A DNA stretch of 48,508 nt from Hyphomicrobiaceae bacterium (GCA_020442185.1 JAGRKS010000155.1:20755-69262); one strand, 5' to 3'. Numbered from the stretch's first letter, positions 1 to 10,091 are shown. Notes: a model not told the origin generated them from the sequence alone. Translations and numbers: made by a program.

Positions 1-1867
<1,867 letters not shown>

Positions 1868-2070
1868 GCGCAGAAATCCTCAAATCGTAAGAGCCAACCC
1901 GGTTGCCGTCGGATATCCGGAAGTAGGCCGGGCAGACGAGGGCTGGACGGGTGCATCAGATCATCAGTGTGACGGCCCCCAGGTCCGGCACGATCGCCAG
2001 GACAGGAGCAATCGCGCCGCCTTCGGATGTGAAGCGCGCGACCGGGCCAATCGGTACGGTTACCGGCGAG

Positions 2071-2099
2071 AGATAAGGACCGGGTGGGGGCCTTGTCAA
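2071..2099 (-). promoter_or_regulatory. Probable sigma-70 type promoter of secA
   Basis: On the minus strand TTGACA (2094-2099) is followed after exactly 17 bases by TTATCT (2071-2076). The first hexamer is a perfect -35 and the second is a fair -10. Transcription would start near 2064, leaving a leader of almost 200 bases before the secA start codon at 1867. This is inference from consensus only. Confidence 0.55.
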
Positions 2100-2179
2100 T
2101 GTGAAGCCCCCCGATTGGGCCTCGTTCATTTGGCCGCAATTGGGCGACGGTGAGCGCCGCCATCTCTCGAAATGTTAAC

Positions 2180-2208
2180 TTGGCAGGCCGACGCCCACCG
2201 TCTAACGA
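2180..2208 (+). promoter_or_regulatory. Possible promoter of the peptidyl-prolyl isomerase gene
   Basis: TTGGCA (2180-2185), a 17-base spacer and TAACGA (2203-2208) give a moderate -35 and a weak -10 facing the isomerase gene. It is the best candidate I found in this stretch, but such matches occur by chance. Confidence 0.25.
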
Positions 2209-2417
2209 TGCGCGCGACCGGCGACGTCGATCCCGGCTCGAGGTGCGCCGGCACGCTTTCGGTGCCCTCTCGGAGATGGTGACGACGCACAGCAAGAGAG
2301 ACGCCCGGTCTCTCGCGGCAAGGCCCGAGCCGACGCCATGACAGCGGCGGCGGCATTCGGGCCGCGAGAGAACGCCCATCGCCTCCAGGCCTGGCGAACA
2401 ATTGAGGAACGCGATCC

Positions 2418-3482
2418 GTGAAACGACTGTCCGATACCCGCCCGAACATTCAGCGCGCTGCGATCACCCCGCTGGCGGCCCTGATTTCCATGATCGCGTG
2501 CCTTTCTGCGACGCAGGCGACGGCGCAGGATAAGGCACCCGACACCGCACAGGCAGAAGCACCCGCCGCGGCCGCACCAGCCGCGCCGCCGGCCGCCGAC
2601 ACGCCCGTCGCCAGTGTCAACGGCCGGCCGATCACGGAAGCCGATCTGAAGCTCGCCGAGGATGAGATCGGCCGCGACCTGGGCAAACTGCCGGATACCA
2701 CCAAGCGCCGCGTGCTGGTCGAATTCCTGATTGAGAACAACCTGTTCGCCAAGGCCGCCGAAGCCGCCAAGATGACCGATGGCGACGCCTTCGACAGCCG
2801 CATGAAGTATTGGCGCAACCGCGCCCTGCGCGATGCCTACTTCGAGCTCAATATCAACAAGTCGGTCAGCGAGGCCGCGGCCAAGACCTATTACGACGAC
2901 CAGATCAAGGCGTTACCGCCCCGCGAAGAGGTCCAGGCCCGCCACATCCTGGTCGAGAGCGAGGAGATGGCCAAGGACCTGAAGTCGAAGATCGACGGTG
3001 GCGCGGATTTCGTCGCACTGGCCAAGGAGCACTCCAAGGACCCGGGCACCAAGGATGATGGCGGCATGCTCGGCTACTTCACTAACGGGCAGATGGTGCC
3101 GGCGTTCGAGACCGCGGCCTTCGCGCTCAAGAAGGGTGACGTATCGAACCCCGTGAAGAGCCAGTTCGGCTGGCATCTGATCAAACTCGAGGATCGCCGC
3201 CAGAAGGCGCCGCCGACCTTCGACGAAGTGAAGGACCGCATTCTCGCCTCGATGATCCACCAGCGGGCCCAGGCGGTGGCCGCCAAGCTGCGTGCCGATG
3301 CCAAGATCGAGTACATCGACCCCGCGATCAAGAAGGAGGTCGAGGAAGGCGACAGCGCCGAGGCCGCCCAGCGCAGGCAGATCGAGGAGATGATCAAGTC
3401 GCAGATCGAGGCGAAGGAAAAGGCCGAGGCCGCGAAGGGCGACGCCAAGGCCGAGGGCGACAAGACCGACGATAAGAAGTGA
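2418..3482 (+). CDS. Exported parvulin-type peptidyl-prolyl cis-trans isomerase
   Basis: This is a periplasmic folding catalyst that isomerises X-Pro bonds. It has 354 residues. Residues 1-36 look like a signal peptide (basic start, hydrophobic ALISMIACL, cleavage near ATQATA-Q), followed by an Ala/Pro-rich linker. Residues 62-165 form a SurA/PrsA-like chaperone segment starting at VASVNGRPITEADL. Residues 170-262 are a PpiC rotamase domain with the characteristic ARHILVE, GGMLGYF and SQFGWHLIKLE blocks. The tail is highly charged (Lys/Glu/Ala). The GTG start at 2418 is chosen because GAGGA at 2404-2408 precedes it at good spacing and it gives a complete signal peptide. It diverges from secA and precedes argJ, an order I recall from many Hyphomicrobiales. 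It could equally be labelled PrsA-like or SurA-like. Confidence 0.93.
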   Translation: MKRLSDTRPNIQRAAITPLAALISMIACLSATQATAQDKAPDTAQAEAPAAAAPAAPPAADTPVASVNGRPITEADLKLAEDEIGRDLGKLPDTTKRRVLVEFLIENNLFAKAAEAAKMTDGDAFDSRMKYWRNRALRDAYFELNINKSVSEAAAKTYYDDQIKALPPREEVQARHILVESEEMAKDLKSKIDGGADFVALAKEHSKDPGTKDDGGMLGYFTNGQMVPAFETAAFALKKGDVSNPVKSQFGWHLIKLEDRRQKAPPTFDEVKDRILASMIHQRAQAVAAKLRADAKIEYIDPAIKKEVEEGDSAEAAQRRQIEEMIKSQIEAKEKAEAAKGDAKAEGDKTDDKK

Positions 3483-3579
3483 TTTTTTCTCGACGGTGCC
3501 GGGTGTCGACTGGTCAGCCTCGTTGGCACCAGAGGCCGGCACCGCGACCCGACCCACGATTTCGCCACCGATTTTGCAG

Positions 3580-3604
3580 CGGGCCGCTTGAAAACAGCGG
3601 CCCG
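3580..3604 (+). terminator. Terminator-like hairpin after the isomerase gene
   Basis: A perfect 9-base-pair stem (CGGGCCGCT with AGCGGCCCG) encloses a 7-base loop and is followed by ATCTGTTT. The stem is strong but the T-run is short, so termination may be partial. It lies about 100 bases after the stop codon and 108 bases before argJ. Confidence 0.55.
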
Positions 3605-3711
3605 ATCTGTTTGGGCTTACGGCCGCAGCGGTCCACCGCGACTGGACTGGACACCACACGACTGGACACGAAGCGACGCTGACCCCCAACCTAGCCGGAC
3701 ACACACACGCC

Positions 3712-4959
3712 ATGGGCAAAATAAACGCGGTCTCCCCCTTCGCTCCCGAAAAGCTCGCGAAGCTGCCGCCGATCGAGGGCGTGCGTTTCGCCACGGCCGA
3801 AGCCGGCATCCGCTACAAGGGGCGGACCGACCTGATGGTCGCGTGCCTGGACGAGGGAACCGTCGCCGCCGGTGTGCTGACCAAGTCCAAGACCTGCTCG
3901 GCCCCCGTGATCCGCTGCCGCGAGAACCTGGCGCACGGGAAGGCGCGGCTACTTGTCGTCAACTCCGGCAACGCCAATGCATTCACCGGCATGAAGGGAC
4001 GAGACGCGGTGGAAGCAACCATCGCTGCGGGTGCGGCGGCGGCTGGATGTGGCACGAAGGAGGTCTATGTCTCGTCCACCGGTGTGATCGGCGAGCCGAT
4101 GGATGCCAGCAAGTTCACGCATCTGCTGGGCGGTCTGGTCAAGAAGGCGAAAGCCAATGCCTTCGACGCCGCCGCGCGTGCGATCATGACGACCGACACC
4201 TACCCCAAGGTCGCGACGCGAAAGGTCGACCTCGACGGCATCAAGGTGACGATCAACGGCATTGCCAAGGGAGCCGGCATGATCGCCCCCGACATGGCGA
4301 CCATGCTGAGCTACATTTTCACGGACGCAGCGATCAGCCGCCAGTTGCTGCAGGCACTCGTCTCGGAGCACGTCGAGACGACCTTCAACTGCATGACCAT
4401 CGACGGCGACACCTCGACCAGCGATACCTGCCTCGTGTTCGCGACAGGCAAGGCGGCGGCCCGCGGTCAGGAGCCGATCACGCGGAAATCCGACAAGCGC
4501 CTCGCGGTGTTTGGCAAGGCGCTGCAGGACGTGATGCGCGATCTCGCCATTCAGATCGCGAAGGACGGGGAAGGGCTATCGAAGTTCGTGACCTTCGAAA
4601 TCACCGGCGCCGAGTCATTCATGGCGGCCCGCACGATCGCACGGGCGTGCGGCAACTCCCCGATCCTGAAGACGGCAATTGCCGGAGAGGACCCGAACTG
4701 GGGCCGCGTCGTCATGGCCGTCGGCAAGTCCGGCGAAGCCGCCGACCGCGACAAGCTCACGATCTGGTTTGGGCCATATTGCGTCGCCCGCAACGGCGAA
4801 CGCGCCGAGGAGTACGACGAAAAGACCGTGGCGCAGTACATGAAGGCCCGTGAAATCGTCATTCGCGCCGATGTCGGCGTCGGCGCGGCGGCAGCGACGC
4901 TCTGGACGTGCGACCTGACGCACGACTATGTCTCGATCAACGCGGATTACCGCAGCTGA
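3712..4959 (+). CDS. argJ: Bifunctional ornithine acetyltransferase / N-acetylglutamate synthase
   Basis: ArgJ transfers the acetyl group from N-acetylornithine to glutamate in the cyclic arginine pathway. Many members also make N-acetylglutamate from acetyl-CoA. The protein has 415 residues, normal for the family. The self-cleavage site is clear: GMIAPDMA-TMLSYIFTDAA, where cleavage before Thr197 leaves that threonine as the N-terminal nucleophile of the beta chain. Other typical blocks are NSGNANAFTG (residues 84-93), SSTGVIGEP (121-129), and GEDPNWGR near the C-terminus. The protein ends in DYVSINADYRS, the usual ArgJ tail. The start ATG at 3712 yields the conserved short N-terminus. Whether it is mono- or bifunctional cannot be told from sequence. 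Confidence 0.97.
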   Translation: MGKINAVSPFAPEKLAKLPPIEGVRFATAEAGIRYKGRTDLMVACLDEGTVAAGVLTKSKTCSAPVIRCRENLAHGKARLLVVNSGNANAFTGMKGRDAVEATIAAGAAAAGCGTKEVYVSSTGVIGEPMDASKFTHLLGGLVKKAKANAFDAAARAIMTTDTYPKVATRKVDLDGIKVTINGIAKGAGMIAPDMATMLSYIFTDAAISRQLLQALVSEHVETTFNCMTIDGDTSTSDTCLVFATGKAAARGQEPITRKSDKRLAVFGKALQDVMRDLAIQIAKDGEGLSKFVTFEITGAESFMAARTIARACGNSPILKTAIAGEDPNWGRVVMAVGKSGEAADRDKLTIWFGPYCVARNGERAEEYDEKTVAQYMKAREIVIRADVGVGAAAATLWTCDLTHDYVSINADYRS

Positions 4960-5039
4960 GCGGTGCCGGTGGGCGGCATGGAGCAACGTGCGGCGCGTGA
5001 TCGGCTGGACCAAGGTCCGGCGGAGTGCTGTGAGGCGAG

Positions 5040-5696
5040 ATGGACCACGAATTCTGGCAGGAGCGATGGCGGCGCGGCGAGATCGGCTTTCACCGCAGCG
5101 ATACGAGCCCCGAGCTTATCGCACACTGGCCTCTCCTCGACGTTGCAAGCTCCACGCGCGTGTTCGTGCCGTTTTGCGGAAAATCGCTGGATATGGCGTG
5201 GCTGGCGGCGGCCGGCCACGAGGTCGTTGGAGCCGAGTTGAGCGCGCTCGCCGTCCGCCAATTCTTCGCCGAGCACGAGATGACGCCCAGCGAAACGCGA
5301 TTTGGCGAGCATATCGTCTTCTCTACACCTGGAATTACGATCTGGTGCGGCGACATGTTCACGTTGCCGACATCCGCACTCGAGGGCATCGGCGCGGTCT
5401 ACGATCGCGCCAGCCTCGTTGCGCTGCCAGCGCCCATGCGACTTCAGTATGCTGCCTTCATGGCAGACATGCTGGCCGCCGGCACGCGCACACTGCTGCT
5501 GACGCTCGAATTCGATCAACGTGAAATGTCCGGCCCGCCGTTCTCCGTTTCCGAGCGTGAGGTCGCGAGCCTCTTCGCGTCAGCCTTCGATATTCGTGTA
5601 ATCGATACGAACGAGGCCATCGATCGCGACCCCAATCTCAGAAAGCGCGGCCTGACATCGCTCATCGCGCAAACCAGCATCTTGACCCGCCACTGA
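5040..5696 (+). CDS. tpm: Thiopurine S-methyltransferase family protein (TPMT-like)
   Basis: This is an S-adenosylmethionine-dependent methyltransferase of the bacterial TPMT family, whose members methylate thiopurines and, in some bacteria, selenium or tellurium compounds. It has 218 residues, the usual length. The start (MDHEFWQERW, then GEIGFH) matches the family entry motif. The SAM-binding block is VFVPFCGKSLDMAWLAAAGH followed by VVGAELS at about residues 41-68. A second conserved block, YDRASLVALP, lies around residues 121-130. It sits 80 bases after argJ in the same direction as mutT and may be read through from upstream. The natural substrate is not known from sequence. Confidence 0.9.
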   Translation: MDHEFWQERWRRGEIGFHRSDTSPELIAHWPLLDVASSTRVFVPFCGKSLDMAWLAAAGHEVVGAELSALAVRQFFAEHEMTPSETRFGEHIVFSTPGITIWCGDMFTLPTSALEGIGAVYDRASLVALPAPMRLQYAAFMADMLAAGTRTLLLTLEFDQREMSGPPFSVSEREVASLFASAFDIRVIDTNEAIDRDPNLRKRGLTSLIAQTSILTRH

Positions 5697-5729
5697 TCGG
5701 CGACGTGAGCGAAGGGCAGACCACCAGCC

Positions 5730-6137
5730 ATGACCAAACCCGTCCGCCTCGTCGTTGCCGTCGCGTTGATCGATGCCGACAACCGCGTGCTGATCGCCCA
5801 GCGTCCCGAAGGCAAGCCGCTGGCGGGGCTATGGGAGTTTCCGGGCGGCAAGCTCGACGCCGGTGAAACGCCCGAAGACGCGCTCGTGCGCGAGATCAAG
5901 GAAGAACTCGACATCGAACTCTGCCGTACCTGCCTCGCGCCGCTCACCTTCGCGAGCCACGCCTACGAAGATTTCCATCTCCTCATGCCGCTCTACATCT
6001 GCAAGACATGGGATGGAGATATCTCGCCGCAGGAGGGCCAAGACATCGCCTGGGTTCGGGCAAACCGCCTGCAGCACTACCCGATGCCGCCTGCCGATTT
6101 GCCGTTGCTGCCGGCGCTGCGCGATCTGCTCGCCTGA
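5730..6137 (+). CDS. mutT: MutT-type Nudix hydrolase (8-oxo-dGTP diphosphatase)
   Basis: This 135-residue Nudix enzyme is expected to hydrolyse 8-oxo-dGTP and so prevent A:T to C:G mutations. The complete Nudix box runs from GGKLDAGE to REIKEELDI (about residues 37-60), with all glutamates of the G-x5-E-x7-R-E-U-x-E-E pattern. It is preceded by LIAQRPEGKPLAGLWEFPGG, the form typical of MutT proper and not of other Nudix families. A PLYICKTWDGDISPQEGQ segment follows, as in MutT. The start ATG at 5730 lies 33 bases after the preceding gene. The position close to secA and argJ is familiar from Hyphomicrobiales. Confidence 0.95.
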   Translation: MTKPVRLVVAVALIDADNRVLIAQRPEGKPLAGLWEFPGGKLDAGETPEDALVREIKEELDIELCRTCLAPLTFASHAYEDFHLLMPLYICKTWDGDISPQEGQDIAWVRANRLQHYPMPPADLPLLPALRDLLA

Positions 6138-6212
6138 CGTATAGTCTCGGGGGCGGTACGTCGTCCGACACGCTGTCAGATAGCCGTATTGACGCAGCTC
6201 CATGCGCTTCCC

Positions 6213-6404
6213 ATGTCCGACAAGCCGGTGCCATTGGCGCCGATGATGCTATACTTGGCCGGCGGTGCGGCGCGCTCTGCGTACCGGGCCGCACAGCACG
6301 TGTGCCGGATCTCGCGCCAAGCGCACATTCCCCATCTCATCCGGCACGCCATTCGAACGGGTCGCGGCACCGATACGATGGTGCCGGCCAACCAGGGAGA
6401 GTGA
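6213..6404 (+). CDS. Possible small protein of unknown function (63 aa)
   Basis: An open frame beginning MSDKPVPLAPMMLYLAGG fills the gap between mutT and the next small gene. Most third codon positions are G or C, as in real genes here. Its TGA stop overlaps the ATG ATG start of the next gene (TGATG), which would suit translational coupling. Against it, there is no clear ribosome-binding site, no domain that I recognise, and the region is short. The protein would be basic, rich in Arg and His, and without a membrane segment. It is a tentative call. Confidence 0.4.
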   Translation: MSDKPVPLAPMMLYLAGGAARSAYRAAQHVCRISRQAHIPHLIRHAIRTGRGTDTMVPANQGE

Positions 6405-6406
6405 TG

Positions 6407-6589
6407 ATGCAAGCCATCGAAATCCAGGAACACGCGCGCAAAATGCTTTCGGCGCACGGTGACCGTGCCGTGGTCGAGGCCGCGCACAAGGCGAAGTCGT
6501 ACGAGGAAAGCGGCAACGCTGATGAGGCCGCAACCTGGCGCCGCATCGAAAAGGCGCTGCTGCAGATGCGAGGGCCGCGCGCCAGCTAG
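6407..6589 (+). CDS. Small conserved-looking helical protein of unknown function (60 aa)
   Basis: The protein reads MQAIEIQEHARKML and ends in LLQMRGPRAS. The body is charged and amphipathic (EAAHKAKSYEESGNADEAATW) and probably folds as two or three helices. I recall short proteins of this pattern in other Hyphomicrobiales but know no function. AGGGAGA at 6393-6399 is a good ribosome site. It could serve ATG 6404 or ATG 6407, so the N-terminus may be one residue longer. It is cytoplasmic, with no cysteine and no metal motif. Confidence 0.75.
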   Translation: MQAIEIQEHARKMLSAHGDRAVVEAAHKAKSYEESGNADEAATWRRIEKALLQMRGPRAS

Positions 6590-6712
6590 TGTTCCTCATC
6601 GCTGAGACATTTCCTCTCAACGGTAAGGCCGAGGAGAGGCAGATGCCTGTGCCGGAACACGAGTTGCTTCGCGCCAGCTGGCTTGTGCCCGACCGGCGGT
6701 GGCGCGGGTGGT

Positions 6713-7651
6713 TCAGCCGCCGGGCTTCTCGCCGGTCGGCAGTTCATCCGTGCCGAGCGCCGCGGCGAGACGCACAGCCGCCGAACCTGGCTTCAAAGGC
6801 TTTTGTTGGCTCGCGTCTGGCGCCCAGGCGGTGATGGTCATGATTTCGAACGTCGCGAGAACGCGCCCATCGCCGCGGGCGTGCCGCTGCTCGTAGATCT
6901 GCGCCGCCCGCGCCAGCACATCGCGGCGCACCGGTGCCCGCCGGCGTTGTGTCAGCATGTTGCTCGCCCCCATGGCCTTGATCTCGCGCATCAGCGCAAG
7001 GGGTGATGCGTAGGCGACGGTCACGCGCTCGCTGTCGACCACCGGCAGCGCGAATCCGGCGCGCTGCAGAAGGCCGCCGAGATCGCGCAGATCGATGGCC
7101 GGCGCGACACGCGGGGATGCGCCACCGGTTATCTCTTCCTCAGCAATCAGCCACGCTTCACCAAGTTCGCCAAGCGTCGCGCCGCCGAGCAACGCGGCAA
7201 GCAACAAGCCGTCCGGTTTCAGCGCCTGCCTGATCTGCGCGAGCGTGCCCGGCAGATCGTTGACGAGCTGCAGCGAAAGGGCGGAAACCGCAAGATCGAG
7301 CGACGCCGCGGCGAACGGCAGCGCTTCCTCATCCGCGATCACCAATGGACCGTCACACTGGTTCGCGAGCGCGTCGACCGCCTCGACATCGACGATCATG
7401 CCGACCGTTTCGACTTGGCGCAGACGACGGCTCAGCACGCCGTGGTGCGCGCCGATATTGGCCGCGACCGGAAACGCCCGCTTGATGATCGACAGGCGGT
7501 CGGCGAGATCCTCGCCAACCCGGTGCAGCAGGAAATCCGCCTGATCCGCCGCGCCCGCGACGCGCCGGCGACGCGATCGGAGCAGCGCCCGGTCGAAGGG
7601 CCGCGAACGGGGGTCGGCGTGGTCCGTTTGTGGCTTGCTCTCGATCGGCAT
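6713..7651 (-). CDS. SAM-dependent methyltransferase-fold protein, NDUFAF5-like
   Basis: This 312-residue class I methyltransferase-fold protein has the entry pattern of the NDUFAF5 family (PFDRALLRSRRRR, then ADFLLHRVGEDLADRL). In mitochondria that family modifies an arginine of complex I subunit NDUFS7; its bacterial role is less clear. A degenerate SAM-binding region lies around residues 60-95 (VAANIGAHHGVLSRRL, then VDVEAVDAL), followed by DEEALPFAAASLDLAVSALSLQLVNDLPG, the acidic block and motif-IV region. It is often mis-annotated as BioC; the absence of BioC-specific context here (bioZ is used instead) argues against that. I chose ATG 7651 because AAAGGA precedes it by about 10 bases; ATG 7663 is possible but would overlap that ribosome site. 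It diverges from comF. Confidence 0.85.
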   Translation of the reverse strand: MPIESKPQTDHADPRSRPFDRALLRSRRRRVAGAADQADFLLHRVGEDLADRLSIIKRAFPVAANIGAHHGVLSRRLRQVETVGMIVDVEAVDALANQCDGPLVIADEEALPFAAASLDLAVSALSLQLVNDLPGTLAQIRQALKPDGLLLAALLGGATLGELGEAWLIAEEEITGGASPRVAPAIDLRDLGGLLQRAGFALPVVDSERVTVAYASPLALMREIKAMGASNMLTQRRRAPVRRDVLARAAQIYEQRHARGDGRVLATFEIMTITAWAPDASQQKPLKPGSAAVRLAAALGTDELPTGEKPGG

Positions 7652-7846
7652 TCGACGGATCATCCTTTGCGCGATTGACCTTCATTCGGGGCGCTCACGC
7701 ACTCCGGACACCCGACCTGGGCAGGCCGCACGGCGCGGCGGAAGTGCCCGGTGCGGCTGCAGACCCGGCAACCGACGTGGCGGCGGACTTGGCGACAAAT
7801 TCACATATCGCAGAAGCAACCGGCTCAAACCGCCCCGACCGATGTG

Positions 7847-7875
7847 CGGACGGGCCAGACTCGGACGGGCCAGAC
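7847..7875. repeat. Tandem duplication of a 15-base unit upstream of comF
   Basis: The 14-mer CGGACGGGCCAGAC occurs at 7847-7860 and again at 7862-7875, one base apart, so the period is 15. The pair is flanked by GTGCGG and CCGCAC, which can pair with each other. Because the period is a multiple of three, the repeat would read as DGPDS-DGPDA if the comF frame started further upstream. Confidence 0.8.
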
Positions 7876-7923
7876 GCGGACCGCACACCGTCTTTGGATA
7901 TGAGCCATCGGGGCCGCGACGCA

Positions 7924-8730
7924 ATGCCCAATCTGGAGGGTTCCGATTTTCGGCGCGATTCCAGCCGAGTGAGCGCGGTGCACGCTGGCATTCGCGCTGC
8001 GATCGGGTGGCTCGCGGACGTCATGATGCCGCCGCTGTGCCTCGCCTGCCATACGCCGCTCGCCAGCAAGAATGCGATCTGCGCGGATTGCTGGCGCAAC
8101 ATCGACTTCATCCGGCCGCCGCTGTGCGATCGCCTCGGTATTCCCCTCCCCTACGACGCCGGCAGTGGCGCGATCTCGGCGGAAGCAGCGGCCAGCCCAC
8201 CGGTCTATGCGCGCGCGCGCGCCGTTGCCCGATATGACGGGGTGATGCGCGACCTCATTCACGACATGAAATTCCACGACCGCCATGACGCGCGCGCACT
8301 ATTCGGCCGCTGGATGTGCGAAGCCGGCGCCGGATTGATCGCGGATGCCGATATCCTGGTGCCCATTCCGCTGCACCGAATGAAGCTGCTTCGCCGCCGC
8401 TTCAATCAGTCGTCATTCCTGGCCATCGAGATCGCAGCCATCACCGGACTCCCGGTCGCGCATCTGGCGCTCGTCCGCTCGCGTGCGACGCAAAGCCAGA
8501 TCGGCCTCACGCGCGAGCAACGTCGCCTCAACGTCCGCGGTGCCTTCGAAGTACCGACGCGCCATCGGGCCCTCATCGCGGGGCGACGCGCACTGATCGT
8601 CGACGATGTGATCACCACCGGCGCAACGGTCACCGCGGCGTCGCGGGCACTGCTCGACGCAGGCGCCACGGCGGTCGATGTGCTGGCGCTCGGCCTCGTG
8701 ACGGATGCCACGGCAACACTTCTGGCTTGA
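7924..8730 (+). CDS. comF: ComF family protein (phosphoribosyltransferase fold)
   Basis: ComF proteins join a zinc-ribbon-like N-terminus to a phosphoribosyltransferase domain; they are needed for DNA uptake in transformable bacteria, but the exact role is open. Here residues about 38-60 hold two CxxC pairs (CLACH and CADCW). The middle contains ILVPIPLHRMKLLRRRFNQ, the typical ComF/PRTase block. The C-terminal RRALIVDDVITTGAT is the PRPP-binding motif. From ATG 7924 the protein has 268 residues, somewhat long for ComF. The frame is open much further upstream (to 7630), and ATG 7900 is also possible. No convincing ribosome site decides the start. It is divergent from the methyltransferase gene and upstream of grxC. 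Confidence 0.9.
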   Translation: MPNLEGSDFRRDSSRVSAVHAGIRAAIGWLADVMMPPLCLACHTPLASKNAICADCWRNIDFIRPPLCDRLGIPLPYDAGSGAISAEAAASPPVYARARAVARYDGVMRDLIHDMKFHDRHDARALFGRWMCEAGAGLIADADILVPIPLHRMKLLRRRFNQSSFLAIEIAAITGLPVAHLALVRSRATQSQIGLTREQRRLNVRGAFEVPTRHRALIAGRRALIVDDVITTGATVTAASRALLDAGATAVDVLALGLVTDATATLLA

Positions 8731-8822
8731 CCGGTCGCCTCGAGGGGCAGACCCGGCCCGATCCACCCTTGAATACCGGTGCACCCTCGGCCATGTCCCG
8801 GCATGAAACCGCGGCACATTCT

Positions 8823-8870
8823 CGCTCGGCACTATGCCCCGCCGGGCAAAAGCGGTAGTTTTGCCGAGCG
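8823..8870. repeat. Inverted repeat in the comF-grxC gap
   Basis: A 9-base arm, CGCTCGGCA (8823-8831), pairs perfectly with TGCCGAGCG (8862-8870) across 30 bases. That loop itself contains a small GCCC/GGGC hairpin and an AAAA/TTTT pair, so the whole can fold into a branched structure. It ends 46 bases before the grxC start. It may be a comF terminator or part of the grxC leader; there is no T-run on the plus strand. Confidence 0.5.
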
Positions 8871-8916
8871 CGTTGGAAAAACCTTCGCAATGTTTGAGAT
8901 AGGCGGGACGGCGGGA

Positions 8917-9174
8917 ATGGCAAAGGTTACCATCTACACGACCATGTTTTGTCCTTATTGCCACATGGCGAAGGACCTTCTGAACGAAAAAGGTGTCACC
9001 TTCGACGAAATCGACGTGAACAGCAGGGCGGGCCTCCGGGCCGAAATGCGCCAGAAGGCCGGCGGGCAGAACACCGTGCCGCAGATCTGGATTGGAGACC
9101 GCCATATCGGTGGCTGCGACGACCTTTATGCACTCGATCGCGCCGGCGGTCTCGACCCGTTGCTCGCAGGATAG
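8917..9174 (+). CDS. grxC: Glutaredoxin 3
   Basis: This 85-residue dithiol glutaredoxin is a glutathione-dependent thiol-disulfide oxidoreductase of the cytoplasm. The active site is C12-P-Y-C15. The cis-proline block for glutathione binding reads NTVPQIWIG, followed by HIGGCDDLYALD, exactly as in GrxC. The start ATG at 8917 gives the canonical MAKVTIYTT N-terminus; the frame extends further upstream but without resemblance to the family. It is followed 38 bases later by a gene that probably acts on a glutathione derivative, a common pairing in this order. Confidence 0.96.
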   Translation: MAKVTIYTTMFCPYCHMAKDLLNEKGVTFDEIDVNSRAGLRAEMRQKAGGQNTVPQIWIGDRHIGGCDDLYALDRAGGLDPLLAG

Positions 9175-9212
9175 CCCCGGCCGCCGCACAGTCGGCTTGA
9201 AGGATCAGCATC

Positions 9213-10091
9213 GTGACGACAGCACAGCCAACGTCCTCCACCGCCTTCAAGGCCGGCCTCGTGCAGATGTGCGCGACGCGCAGCCTCGACGGCAATGTCA
9301 CGATGGCGCTCGACCTCATCCGTGACGCCGCCCGCCAGGGCGCCGACTACGTACAGACGCCGGAAGTCACGACGTTGATGGAACTCGACCGCGACATGCT
9401 GTTCGCCGCGACCGCCCGCGAAGAGACGAGCGCCGCACTCGAGGCCTTCCGCGCGATCGCGCGCGAACTCGGCATCTGGCTTCACATCGGCTCGATGGCC
9501 GTGAGGCTATCTGAGGAGAAGCTCGCCAATCGTTCTTACGTGATCGATCCCGGTGGCCGCATCGCCGCGCGCTACGACAAGATCCACATGTTCGACGTCG
9601 AACTGCCGAACGGCGAGACGTATTGTGAGAGCCGCAACTATCAGCCCGGCTCACAAGCTGTCGTCGTCGACCTCCCGTGGGGCCGCTTGGGGCTGACGAT
9701 CTGCTACGATCTGCGGTTCCCTTATCTGCATCGCGCATTGGCGCAGGCCGGAGCAGTTCTGATCTCGGGACCGGCCGCATTCACACGCACGACAGGCGAG
9801 GCGCACTGGCATCCACTGCTGAAGGCACGCGCCATCGAGACGCAATGCTTCGTTCTGGCGGCCGCCCAGACAGGCTTGCACGAAATGGGGCGAGAGACCT
9901 ACGGCCACAGTCTCGTCGTTTCACCATGGGGGGATATCGTCGGCGATGCCGGCCTCGAGCCCGGGGTGATCGTCGTCGACATCGACACGGCTGACGCGAA
10001 CGCCGTGCGAGCACGCGTGCCTTCCCTCGTGCACGATCGCAGCTTCACGCTTGTCGCAGCCACACCAACTTTTGCCGAGGTCGCGCCGTGA
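9213..10091 (+). CDS. Carbon-nitrogen hydrolase, probable deaminated glutathione amidase
   Basis: This 292-residue nitrilase-superfamily enzyme has the Glu-Lys-Cys triad: E51 (in YVQTPEVT), K123 (in ARYDKIHMFDVEL) and C164 (in LTICYDLRFP). The block HMFDVELPNGETYCES and the segment FTRTTGEAHWHPLLKARAIETQ are typical of the Nit1/NIT2 branch, which repairs deaminated glutathione formed by transaminase side reactions. That substrate fits its place right after glutaredoxin but is inference; omega-amidase or another amide is possible. A GTG start at 9213 is preceded by GAAGGA (9199-9204). Its stop overlaps the start of the DUF1178 gene by four bases. Confidence 0.92.
   Translation: MTTAQPTSSTAFKAGLVQMCATRSLDGNVTMALDLIRDAARQGADYVQTPEVTTLMELDRDMLFAATAREETSAALEAFRAIARELGIWLHIGSMAVRLSEEKLANRSYVIDPGGRIAARYDKIHMFDVELPNGETYCESRNYQPGSQAVVVDLPWGRLGLTICYDLRFPYLHRALAQAGAVLISGPAAFTRTTGEAHWHPLLKARAIETQCFVLAAAQTGLHEMGRETYGHSLVVSPWGDIVGDAGLEPGVIVVDIDTADANAVRARVPSLVHDRSFTLVAATPTFAEVAP

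Larger units (their letters stand above)
1868..2417. other. Divergent intergenic region between secA and the isomerase gene
   Basis: This 550-base stretch holds the secA leader and promoter on the minus strand and the weaker promoter candidate on the plus strand. A 57-codon open frame (1956-2129, minus) lies in the leader. It has no ribosome site and overlaps the promoter, so I do not call it a gene. I see no terminator, RNA gene or repeat here. Confidence 0.6.

Noticed and set aside
1956..2129. 57-codon frame on the minus strand in the secA leader, thought of as a SecM-like arrest peptide
   Set aside because: No signal peptide, no ribosome site, no known arrest motif (such as RAPP), and it overlaps the likely secA promoter.
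6713..7651. Annotation of the methyltransferase as BioC
   Set aside because: Its N-terminus and middle fit the NDUFAF5 family better, and the organism has bioZ in its bio operon.
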